Positions 56,269 to 63,527 of a DNA stretch of 64,000 bases are shown piece after piece. Origin of the DNA: Terriglobia bacterium (lineage in GTDB: Bacteria; Acidobacteriota; Terriglobia; Versatilivoradales; Versatilivoraceae); the NCBI GenBank assembly GCA_951813285.1, contig OX638355.1, positions 2,685,136 to 2,749,135 on the forward strand, written 5' to 3'. Made by a program: the position numbers and the translations under genes. Each line of letters starts with the position of its first letter. Position 1 is the stretch's first letter. The notes beneath the pieces were generated by a model. That model was not told where the DNA came from. It was given only the letters and a program-made list of their open reading frames with translations, and made no database searches.

Positions 56269-56441
56269 GATGCAGTCCTCCACTCCAACCGCAGCTTTAG
56301 CTTTTTCAAACGCGTCCCCCACGGCAGACGGCCTTCTTGCAGGAGCCTACCGGCAATGATGCCTGGGGCTATACCCTGTTCCTCGGCGAATTGACGAATG
56401 TAACTTTCGCTAAAGGAATCAAAAACCTGAGATTGCTCCCA
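56265..56441 (-). pseudogene. C-terminal remnant of an ImmA/IrrE-type regulator
   Basis: A 58-codon in-frame piece without a start, opening right after a TGA. It ends SESYIRQFAEEQGIAPGIIA then GRLLQEGRLPWGTRLKKLKL. This matches the end of XRE/ImmA-IrrE proteins (consensus FAEE.GIAPGIVVGRLQH...LPW..LN.LK..FEW). Its TGA overlaps the methyltransferase start as ATGA, showing that a complete regulator once headed the operon. The HTH and protease portions are lost. The rest of 56442-57133 has no recognisable gene. Confidence 0.55.
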
Positions 56442-57133
56442 TCAAGGGCGCGGCACATGAAAATCGGAACTCCATTGGCCAACCTGCGTCTCAATGTCTT
56501 CGACCTCACCTCCCCCCTCTTTCCTGGCATCCAGGATCAATCTACCACGACTCAACATTTCTCTCGCTCCCGAAAACCCCGGATTAGGCCCACTATTGAA
56601 GTTCGGGGTACTCCCCCCATTCGCCCTTCCGCCGGTAATGGCCCGTTTCGGTCGCGCTGACCACTGCTTTGCCCCTGAAATCTTCATCTTGTATTGCCTT
56701 TCCAGCTCCCGGCATCCTTGCCCCATGAAGCAGAGACGCGCCGCTCTGTGCATTGACCTGACCGCCCTGGCGGTCGAAGGGACGGTCCCGACTAGGTACA
56801 ACCGCTCGCGGCCGGGCCTACGATCACGGGCTGCGACTGCCACACATGGACCAGGCGTTCCCCGGACGCGGTGGTCACGGCCGGCCTGCCGAACCGCGAC
56901 CGACTGCCGGTGGACCGGGAAAAATCCACTGAGATCACGGCTCCGAAGGGGCGACCAGATGCCAACTGCCAGCTGGCTCATTTCCCTGGAAGCTCGGCAG
57001 GGAGTTGTCTGCGATCAGGTGGATTGGACAAAGTGGGGGTAGGACGCTGTTGAATCCCAGGAGTACCGCTATCTTGCGCCCGTGTTCCGGTTGGATTATG
57101 GGTCCAGCAAGATCCACCGTCTGCCCTTGTCTA

Positions 57134-57571
57134 GAGCAGGATTGATCGACGACTTCCGTCTCTGGAGGTCACGCCGATGCCTTCAAATGAGTGTCACCCT
57201 TTTGGACCGGGGGGGGGTGACATTAAAGGGTGACAGGATTTCAACAACCACAGCGCCTGACTCTCAGAGAGCGACGTCCTCGCCGCTGTGGTGGAGGGAC
57301 TTTCCCGGAACGCCGCACTGGAGGCGGAACGACACGGATTTCCCGCGTCCGCTGCGAAAAAGCGATGCAAGGCTGGGTCTCGCGTGTCCCCCTCCCGCCC
57401 GGCGCGAGGCGCGAGGACGCGCAGCACGGGAGGGCTGCTGGTGGTGAGAGCGACCCCCATATTTTGACCGCTGGTGCGGCACGAGCGGGGGGAAAGGTGG
57501 CGCGGCCTCTGGCCACCTTTCCGCCCCTCGTTTCAGGGTCGCTCCCTCCACATTGATCCCTGCGGGAAGGC
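57134..57571 (+). repeat. structured island repeat, copy C
   Basis: Plus-strand copy that opens with gagcaggattgatcgacga, so it carries a few bases of the helicase 3' end as in copy B. It ends tgatccctgcgggaagg. The stems gagcgaccc (57448-57456) with gggtcgctc (57536-57544), ggaaaggtggc (57491-57501) with gccacctttcc (57512-57522), and the hairpin ccgctggtgcgg at 57468-57479 occupy the same places as in copy A. The middle pair is changed on both sides, which is covariation. No gene lies in it. Confidence 0.6.
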
Positions 57572-57629
57572 AATCGAGCCGAAGAGAGAGCCGTTGTCGA
57601 TGGCTCCGCCCGGCGCCGCCGCGACGGCT

Positions 57630-57672
57630 GGCAAGCTTACCATCGGGACCGTTAGGTAAGGCCTAGCTTGCC
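57630..57672. other. imperfect hairpin after repeat C
   Basis: ggcaagct and tacc at 57630-57641 pair with ggta and agcttgcc at 57655-57672, leaving a five-base bulge. It may be a terminator or the end of a lost insertion sequence, since an IS3-type fragment follows. No T-tract is present. Confidence 0.3.
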
Positions 57673-57742
57673 TTGCATGTATACTTTCGCCCGGCAAATT
57701 ATCGACAAGAGCCATTGCCGCACAAAATACGATACCCTGAAT

Positions 57743-57835
57743 CAGCCCATCGACGCCCGGCAGGTCATTGGGGCTTGGCGCATCCACTGCAACTGGGTTC
57801 GTCCTCACAGTACGTTGGATTTTATACGGCCCAAC
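57743..57835 (+). pseudogene. IS3-type transposase C-terminal fragment
   Basis: The frame gives PIDARQVIGAWRIHCNWVRP followed by HSTLDFIRP. This is the end of an IS3-family DDE transposase (consensus ARxIIExWRxxYNxxRPHSSLxxxTP). Flanking codons in this frame are unrelated, so only about 30 codons survive. The surrounding 57836-58220 has no convincing gene. Confidence 0.45.
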
Positions 57836-58220
57836 CGTTCATTGATTTTACCGGGATTTGTGTGCGCTTATCTGAACTCCTCGTCCGGCCGCCGACACCT
57901 GTTAGATAGCGGAAAGACAACATCAGATCTCAGCACTATTTCGACTTCGAATTTGAAGTTCTGTGTCATTTTTTTTGCCGACTGACCTGCAACGGCGGTA
58001 CGCGGACATTTGCGAAGCGACGAAATCTTCTACTACCGTCGTCGAATTCGCGCCTCGAACCACCTTATTGGTTAGTGGCTCGCTGATGAACCGTTTTTTG
58101 ACGAAGTCGCATGACACCCGTCGGGAATGGCGGCCGGCCAAGCTAGCGGACGGCTGGAATGCTCAGTAACAATGCTGGTGCAGGCGTGCGTCAGGGGCAA
58201 CGAATCTGAGCGAGGAAACC

Positions 58221-59102
58221 TTGTCGGACAATCCTTCAGTTTGGGAGTCGTTGGCAGCGGAGATCGCCAGGTATCGTGCGAGTATGGCCGGATTACTGCA
58301 GGAATCGGTTGCCGCGATTAGTGACCTCCTTTCCACAGTCGATTTCGAAGACCTCTTCCGCCCGATTGATCAGGCCAAGTTCGATGATGATCCCATATTG
58401 CCGATGAGGCGAATGAGCTATCTGCTGATTGCAAAGGCGCGACTACATGTGTTCGCGGCACTCTGTGCCAACAGATCGAGCAATATCCATTCTTTGGCTG
58501 TACAGATGCGTCCGGCATTGGAATGCGCCGGACAAGTGGTTTCCCTGTTCCAGAACCTCCTCGGAAAGCTTCCTGGAGCGGAGAGCAGAATCAGCCGGTA
58601 TATTGACGCAGATTACTACCAGACGTTTACCCGGCTTTCCAAAGGGCAGATCGATCACGATGAACTACTGAATCAGATAAACCTCGCCAATCCAATGAGG
58701 AAAGAGCCTCTTCGCAAGTTAAGGAGGTTCAGAGAATTGGAGAAAGTCCGGGACCTTGAGTTCGGCGACAACTGGTACCGCCATTTGAGCAACTGTTTCT
58801 ACGATAGCAACCTGTCAGCGCTAAAGGGCCTTGCCTACTATGGGGGAGTAAGGTCCTGCAACACTGTGCAGGACGAGTATGCGTTTGCCGTGCTGATGGA
58901 CTATCTGACTCATCAGGTCATGGAGATGCTTTTGTATGCGGCTATGTGTCCGGACGATGGTTTCAAGGGCGACAATCGCTTCGACACGGTTGCGAAACTG
59001 TTGAGAAAGCAGACGGCAATTTCGGAGGGTTTTCGTCGGAAACTGATGTCGATGGCGGGTCAACGTGACGCGACGCCGACTGGCGAGGGGGCGGTTCGAT
59101 GA
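58221..59102 (+). CDS. hypothetical protein, first gene of a two-gene unit
   Basis: A 293-residue, largely helical protein of unknown function. MRRMSYLLIAKARLHVFAAL and NIHSLAVQMRPALECAGQVV look like amphipathic helices of the kind seen in DUF5677 and HEPN-type proteins, but no motif is decisive. The start is TTG with gaggaaacc just upstream; a later ATG (MAGLLQ) is possible. Its TGA overlaps the next ATG as ATGA. Base composition is closer to 50% GC than the chromosomal genes to the left, indicating transfer. Confidence 0.7.
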   Translation: MSDNPSVWESLAAEIARYRASMAGLLQESVAAISDLLSTVDFEDLFRPIDQAKFDDDPILPMRRMSYLLIAKARLHVFAALCANRSSNIHSLAVQMRPALECAGQVVSLFQNLLGKLPGAESRISRYIDADYYQTFTRLSKGQIDHDELLNQINLANPMRKEPLRKLRRFRELEKVRDLEFGDNWYRHLSNCFYDSNLSALKGLAYYGGVRSCNTVQDEYAFAVLMDYLTHQVMEMLLYAAMCPDDGFKGDNRFDTVAKLLRKQTAISEGFRRKLMSMAGQRDATPTGEGAVR

Positions 59103-59746
59103 GGAACATACGGACTAGGGAGGAAGCCGTTGATCGACTGCGCTCGGGATGCGACCAGTGCATTTCGTGTCTGCGGGAACTCATCAGCATTCAATTCGAG
59201 CTGGACCCGGTCGGGCGTGTGATCGGCCCGGACGATGAGGAAATCGTGTACCGGCTCAGAAAAGTACTGCTTCACGTCAAGGCGATAACGAGCTGGGAGC
59301 TCGATACGGAGGTCATGCATGTCTTGGCGCCCGAGTTTCGCGTAGCCGAAAAGCAAATCGACAAGATTTGGAAGAAAGTGCCGAGAGAGCAATTGACGGA
59401 ATATCTGTCAGATGGTGGAGAGAGTGTTGTCGGAGGGTATGACAAGTTGTTCAAGTCGGAGAAGAACATTCTGTCGGCATGCTGTCATCCGACACCGCAG
59501 AGATTGATGCTCCCTAAGGAATTGGGCGGTCTCGGAAGGCCGGATGAAGTGCTATGTTTCATCAACCTGTTTGCGCTGCTGCTGAGCCTGATATTTCGAT
59601 ACGGGGTTTCCTTGGCTTTCTTGTCCCAGACTCTGGGCGGCAGCAAAGAGGACAAGATAGCATCGGTGATGGGGAAGGTGCGTGAGGAGTGTGCCTCGAT
59701 ATCGCCTTCAGACTGTCTTCCATTCATTGCCCGGGAAAGATCGTGA
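59099..59746 (+). CDS. hypothetical protein, second gene of a two-gene unit
   Basis: A 215-residue predominantly helical protein of unknown function. It contains CDQCISCLRELISIQFELD near the start and a hydrophobic segment FINLFALLLSLIFRYGVSLAFL (about residues 151-172) that may be a membrane helix. It is coupled to the preceding gene by a 4-base ATGA overlap, so the two products probably work together. Position in the island between the defence operon and an insertion sequence suggests a defence or mobile-element function, but nothing in the sequence proves it. Confidence 0.68.
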   Translation: MRNIRTREEAVDRLRSGCDQCISCLRELISIQFELDPVGRVIGPDDEEIVYRLRKVLLHVKAITSWELDTEVMHVLAPEFRVAEKQIDKIWKKVPREQLTEYLSDGGESVVGGYDKLFKSEKNILSACCHPTPQRLMLPKELGGLGRPDEVLCFINLFALLLSLIFRYGVSLAFLSQTLGGSKEDKIASVMGKVREECASISPSDCLPFIARERS

Positions 59747-59890
59747 AAGGACGTACGCAGGATGCCCGGATGCCCCGGCTTTAGCAACAGCGGAACGACG
59801 GAGCCAACGCCATGCGGCTCAAACACCCGTCTGCGGCAGAGGTTGGATATCCGGTAACCGTTCGGTGGAGCCGGTGCGTGGCGTTTGATT

Positions 59891-60772
59891 CTACCGGTTG
59901 AGGGTGCGCTTCCAGTTCTTGCGGAGGGGCCGCAGCCAGATGTCCTTCTTGGGCTTGTCGTAGAGCTTGGCGGTATCGTAGCGGCCGCGTCCGAGTGTGG
60001 TGCCGACGCGGATCCAGCCGGAGGCCCGGTAGACGGCGCCGGTGTAGCGGGGGGTCTCGACGAAAGTCTCGATGAGGACGGGGGTGGTCTTGTAGCGCGC
60101 GGTCCAGTCGGCCGGCAGTTGGCGGCGGACGAGGGCGAGGATGTGGGAGCCGAGGTTGGGGATGCGGATCCAGGGCAGGATGAGGAAGCGGGGGTTGTCG
60201 ACGACGAGGGGCAGGTTCTTCTCGCGCCGTGGCCGCGACCAGCCGATGAAGCGGTCGCGCGGGGCGAGGGACCAGGCGGCGGTGGAGAAGCCGAGCATGG
60301 CGAGGGGCGCGCCGTCGCGAGCGTGGACGGCGTAGCGCATCTGGGCGCCGACCAGCGTCTTGTAGCCGAGGTAGTGGTAGCGGGCGACGTACTCGTTCCA
60401 CAGCTTCCCCCGGCGGTCGCCGCGCACGACGGTGCGCATCTCGATTGGGCGGACGGCGTCGAGCGTGGTCGGCGGCGGCAAGAGGGGCGGTTCGGTGTCG
60501 GGCCCGAAGGTGATCGGCCCGGGCCGGTTCTGGCGCCACTTCGGCGGGGGCAGTTCGATCCGGCCGTCCCTGTGCATGGCCAGCATGACGACGCGGGCCA
60601 TCATGTCCTTGAGCCCACCGTCGGCCTTGCACCAGCCGATGCAGCGGCAGAACCGCTTCGACAGGGCGTGGCGGTTGAGCGCCGGCGGGCCGGCGATCAG
60701 CGCGCGCAACAACGCCATCTCCTCGGTCGTGAAGTCGCGGCCGTAGTAGCGGCACTCGACCGGAGCGGTCAT
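59891..60772 (-). CDS. DruA-like DUF4338 domain protein carried by the IS66 element
   Basis: A 293-residue protein. The C-terminal part is typical of DUF4338, the domain of Druantia protein DruA: YHYLGYKTLVGAQMRYAVHA, IGWSRPRREKNLPLVVDNPR, FLILPWIRIPNLGSHILALV, PVLIETFVE and GTTLGRGRYD. The first 100 residues are Pro/Arg-rich with several Cys. No other Druantia genes are nearby, so this is not a Druantia operon. The ATG at 60772 overlaps the transposase TGA (ATGA). It is likely an accessory gene of the insertion sequence whose activity is unknown. Confidence 0.75.
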   Translation of the reverse strand: MTAPVECRYYGRDFTTEEMALLRALIAGPPALNRHALSKRFCRCIGWCKADGGLKDMMARVVMLAMHRDGRIELPPPKWRQNRPGPITFGPDTEPPLLPPPTTLDAVRPIEMRTVVRGDRRGKLWNEYVARYHYLGYKTLVGAQMRYAVHARDGAPLAMLGFSTAAWSLAPRDRFIGWSRPRREKNLPLVVDNPRFLILPWIRIPNLGSHILALVRRQLPADWTARYKTTPVLIETFVETPRYTGAVYRASGWIRVGTTLGRGRYDTAKLYDKPKKDIWLRPLRKNWKRTLNR

Positions 60773-63000
60773 GTCGGCGCCCTCAGTTCGCGCCGGCGCG
60801 CCGCGTCCATCGACCAGGGCAGCCACGCCGCGGTATCGTCCGGCGGCCGGCCGCCGTTGTCGGCGCAGGCTGCCAGCCACGCTTCGAGCCAGCGCAGGAC
60901 ATCGATCCGGTTCAGCATCAGGGTGCCGACCACCGAGTACATCAGCGCCGTGAACCGCGCGCCGGTTCCGCTGTCGGAGCCGAACGACAGGCGCCGTCCG
61001 ATGACCGGCCCCCGGAGCAGCCGCTCGGCGAGATTGTTGTCGAGCGGCACCCGGGGACGGCCGGCGAACACGCTGAGCCCCTCGCGGTGGTTGACGAGCG
61101 AGCGCAGAGGCTTGCCCTCGCGCGCGTGCTCCGGCAGGCCGGCCAGCTCCCGTTGCGCCGTCGCGAACAGGCCGTCGAGCGCCGCCGCGAGCGTGTCCTG
61201 CGCCGCGTCGAACGCCGCGCTCTGGCGCTCGATGCCGGGGTCGTAGCGGGCCAGCCGCGCCTCGTTCAGACGGTAGATCGCGGCGATCCGCGCAAGCCAG
61301 GCCTCGCACCAGCCGGTCAGGCGGACCTGGGCGGCGGCGCACTCGATGAAGTCCCGGCGCATGTGCGCCCAGCAGAACGCCAGCACGACCGTGCCGCCGA
61401 GCAGCCGCGCCAGCCGCTTGTAGGCGCTGTAGCGGTCGCAGACGATCACCGTCTCGGGCGCCAGGTCGCCAAACAGCTTCGCCGCCGCCTCGGCGCTGCG
61501 GCTCGCGTCGATGTGGAAGCGCACCGCGCCGTTGCCGACCGCGGTCCACAGCCAGGCCCGGCCCGAACCGCCCTCCCCGCGCAGCGCCTGCACGCGCCAC
61601 GTGGTCTCGTCGGCGTGGCGCAGCGCCGCCGCGTGCTGGTGCGCGAGGATCGCCTCGGCAACCGGCTCGAACAGCGGCACGAAGCGGGGCACGCTGCCGG
61701 CCAGCGTCCCCGAGGAGACCGCCAGCCCCTGGTCGCCCAGCCAGGCGCCGACCCGCTGCAGCGGGCGCAGGCACGCGTAGCGCTCATACAGCACCCGCGA
61801 CCAGACGCTGGTGCCGTAGGGCGTGTTGGCGAACAGCCGCGGCGTCGGCGGCGCCGAGACCTCCGCCGCCGACGAGGCGCACGCGCAACTCCGGCGCCAT
61901 CGCCGGCGCCGGATCACCCGCCGGTGGGCACGGACCTCGATCTCGACCAGGGCCGACTCTTCCACCCCGACCGCCGCGTAGGGCTTCCCGCATCCGGAAC
62001 ATCCGCGCGCAGCGGCCGGCAGACTGCGCTCCTCGATGCGTTCCTCCAGTCGGCAACGCGGCGTGCGGCCGTGGCCGGGAGCGCCACGCCCCTGGCCCCG
62101 CGGGCGGCCGGTGCGCGGCCTCTCCCGCTTCTCGCTCTTGCGGCCACCCAACGCCTTCGACAGCACCGCCCGGGTCGCGCGCAGCTTCGCAAGCTCCGTC
62201 TCCTGCCTCTCGATCCGGCGCCGCGACGCCTGTGCCGTCCGCCGCAGCCGGGCGTTCTCCCGCCTCAGCCGGCCCAGCGCGGCCTTCCGGCGACGCGACC
62301 TCCCCAGAGCCTTGCGCAGAGCGGCGTCCGCCGCCGCCGCCGACATCGCCCGCGCCGATTCCGCCCTGCGAAGCAGCCGCACCTTCAGGCGGTCCTTCAC
62401 CGCCTCGCAACGCTGCAACGCATACCGCAACCGCCCAACCTCGTCCGACAGCGTCACAACCCGGTCGTGCTGGTCGCGAAGCTTCCTCGTCCCATCCCAG
62501 AGCCGGACGGTCTCGTGCAGCAGCCGGCGCAGCGTGCCCTTGTCGACGCGCTCCTTCCACAGAACCTTGTGCAGCCGCCGAATCTCCGCCGCCTGCACCT
62601 CCGCCCCCGGCACCGCCTTGCGCAACCGGGAAACCTCCCGGCGCAGCCACGTCTCGCTGTACCGGCCCGACGCGACGCCGGCATCCGCAAGCAGCTTGCC
62701 GAGACGGGCTACCTCCGCCCGCAGCGCCAGCGCGTCCCGCCCCGCGCGGCGGGCTTCCTTCGACTGCTCGACCGCCGCCAGACGCTTGCGCCGCGACGAC
62801 TCGAACTGCCACTTCCAATAACCCGCTTCCCAACGGGCGCACACCTCCGCCCGCTTCAGCGCTTCCGACCGCGCTTCCGCCGCCTCGGCACGTCCTCGCG
62901 CCTCCTCATACTGCCGCCGCCAGCACGGCCGCCCCGGCTGCCAAGCCCCTTCGGTAACCGCTCGCGCTTCCGTGTCCCGACTCGCCATGCCCGAAACCAT
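60769..63000 (-). CDS. tnpC: IS66 family transposase with long coiled-coil N-terminus
   Basis: A 743-residue transposase. The first 310 residues are Arg/Glu/Ala-rich coiled coil, much longer than in most IS66 TnpC proteins. A zinc-finger-like CSGCGKPY and RRSCACAS region follows. The DDE catalytic triad is Asp464 (HADETTW), Asp522 (VCDRYSAY) and Glu659 (NNLAERLLRG), and the GSDSGTGARFTALMYSVVGT segment is typical. The ATG is 55 bp inside the element end. All catalytic residues are present, so it may be active. Confidence 0.88.
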   Translation of the reverse strand: MVSGMASRDTEARAVTEGAWQPGRPCWRRQYEEARGRAEAAEARSEALKRAEVCARWEAGYWKWQFESSRRKRLAAVEQSKEARRAGRDALALRAEVARLGKLLADAGVASGRYSETWLRREVSRLRKAVPGAEVQAAEIRRLHKVLWKERVDKGTLRRLLHETVRLWDGTRKLRDQHDRVVTLSDEVGRLRYALQRCEAVKDRLKVRLLRRAESARAMSAAAADAALRKALGRSRRRKAALGRLRRENARLRRTAQASRRRIERQETELAKLRATRAVLSKALGGRKSEKRERPRTGRPRGQGRGAPGHGRTPRCRLEERIEERSLPAAARGCSGCGKPYAAVGVEESALVEIEVRAHRRVIRRRRWRRSCACASSAAEVSAPPTPRLFANTPYGTSVWSRVLYERYACLRPLQRVGAWLGDQGLAVSSGTLAGSVPRFVPLFEPVAEAILAHQHAAALRHADETTWRVQALRGEGGSGRAWLWTAVGNGAVRFHIDASRSAEAAAKLFGDLAPETVIVCDRYSAYKRLARLLGGTVVLAFCWAHMRRDFIECAAAQVRLTGWCEAWLARIAAIYRLNEARLARYDPGIERQSAAFDAAQDTLAAALDGLFATAQRELAGLPEHAREGKPLRSLVNHREGLSVFAGRPRVPLDNNLAERLLRGPVIGRRLSFGSDSGTGARFTALMYSVVGTLMLNRIDVLRWLEAWLAACADNGGRPPDDTAAWLPWSMDAARRRELRAPT

Positions 63001-63183
63001 AGCGAATATCGAATCTCGTTACCAGCACAAAATACCGGCACGACCGAACGGTTACGATATCCGAGCGTGGAAACGGATTCCAATACCACGTTGATTGAGG
63101 GTGATCTATGGGAGGATCATTAGCCGCTCCACGTGATATAAGTATAATCCAGTAAATACTTTAACTGAATTCGTTGGTAGACG

Positions 63184-63318
63184 GACCATCCCCGGGAGGT
63201 CATCGAGGCGGCCCTGGCGCATGTGGTCCGCAACCGTGTCGAGACGGCCTTTGCCCGCTCCGACTTGTTCGTACGCCGGCGTGCCCTGATGGACGACTGG
63301 GCGCGTTACCTAGCCTGA
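63184..63318 (+). pseudogene. duplicated 3' fragment of the island integrase
   Basis: The 44 codons DHPREVIEAALAHVVRNRVE and TAFARSDLFVRRRALMDDWA, then RYLA and a stop, are a close copy of integrase residues 357 onward. The catalytic Tyr378 equivalent is Phe (ttt for tat) at 63250-63252. The frame opens right after a TAG and has no start, so it is not expressed as an enzyme. It marks the right side of the island. Confidence 0.85.
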
Positions 63319-63498
63319 GGGACCGGGGAGCACCCGGAGCCCCAGGAGTAAAGCAGTCAAAGGGATCGGTTGCCTGCACCAAGTCGAGCAAGGCCGGCCA
63401 AACGCGGGCCAAGCCAGGGTAAAAACCTGACTCGAAGTCCGGCAGCAGTCAGAACCAGTTTGACCAGGACAACCTGAGTCTAGGTCTTCAGCGTTTCA

Positions 63499-63527
63499 GC
63501 TTTCCCGCCGGGATCACTGTGGGGAGC
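63499..63527 (-). repeat. short copy of the structured-repeat terminus (copy D)
   Basis: gctttcccgccgggatcactgtgg resembles gccttcccgccagggatcac at 48030 onward, the end of copy A. It lies 180 bp after the integrase fragment, and the genuine integrase at 47961 lies 68 bp before copy A. It overlaps the last codons of the gene ending at 63514. Confidence 0.45.

Larger units (their letters stand above)
59854..63055 (-). mobile_element. complete IS66-family insertion sequence (3,202 bp)
   Basis: Left end gtaaccgttcggtgg and the complement of the right end gtaaccgttcggtcg match for 13 bases, then again at ccggt. The element encodes a large IS66 transposase and, overlapping by four bases, a DruA-like (DUF4338) protein. 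The usual tnpA and tnpB are missing. GC is visibly higher (near 70%) than in the genes on either side, indicating a foreign origin. Confidence 0.88.
59846..63063. repeat. 8-bp target-site duplication of the IS66 element
   Basis: gatatccg occurs at 59846-59853 and again at 63056-63063, immediately outside the element ends. An 8-bp duplication is standard for IS66 insertions. Its perfect match shows the insertion is recent. Confidence 0.85.

Noticed and set aside
57923-58169. Short open frames on both strands around 58 kb
   Set aside because: Overlapping, without binding sites or known motifs. Nothing supports expression.
59891-60772. Complete Druantia defence system
   Set aside because: Only the DUF4338 domain is present. 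No other Druantia component is in the window, and the gene lies inside insertion sequence ends.
61087-63123. 678-codon open frame on the plus strand across the IS66 transposase
   Set aside because: Antisense of the transposase, made of Arg/Ala/Pro-rich sequence due to very high GC. The DDE triad is on the other strand.
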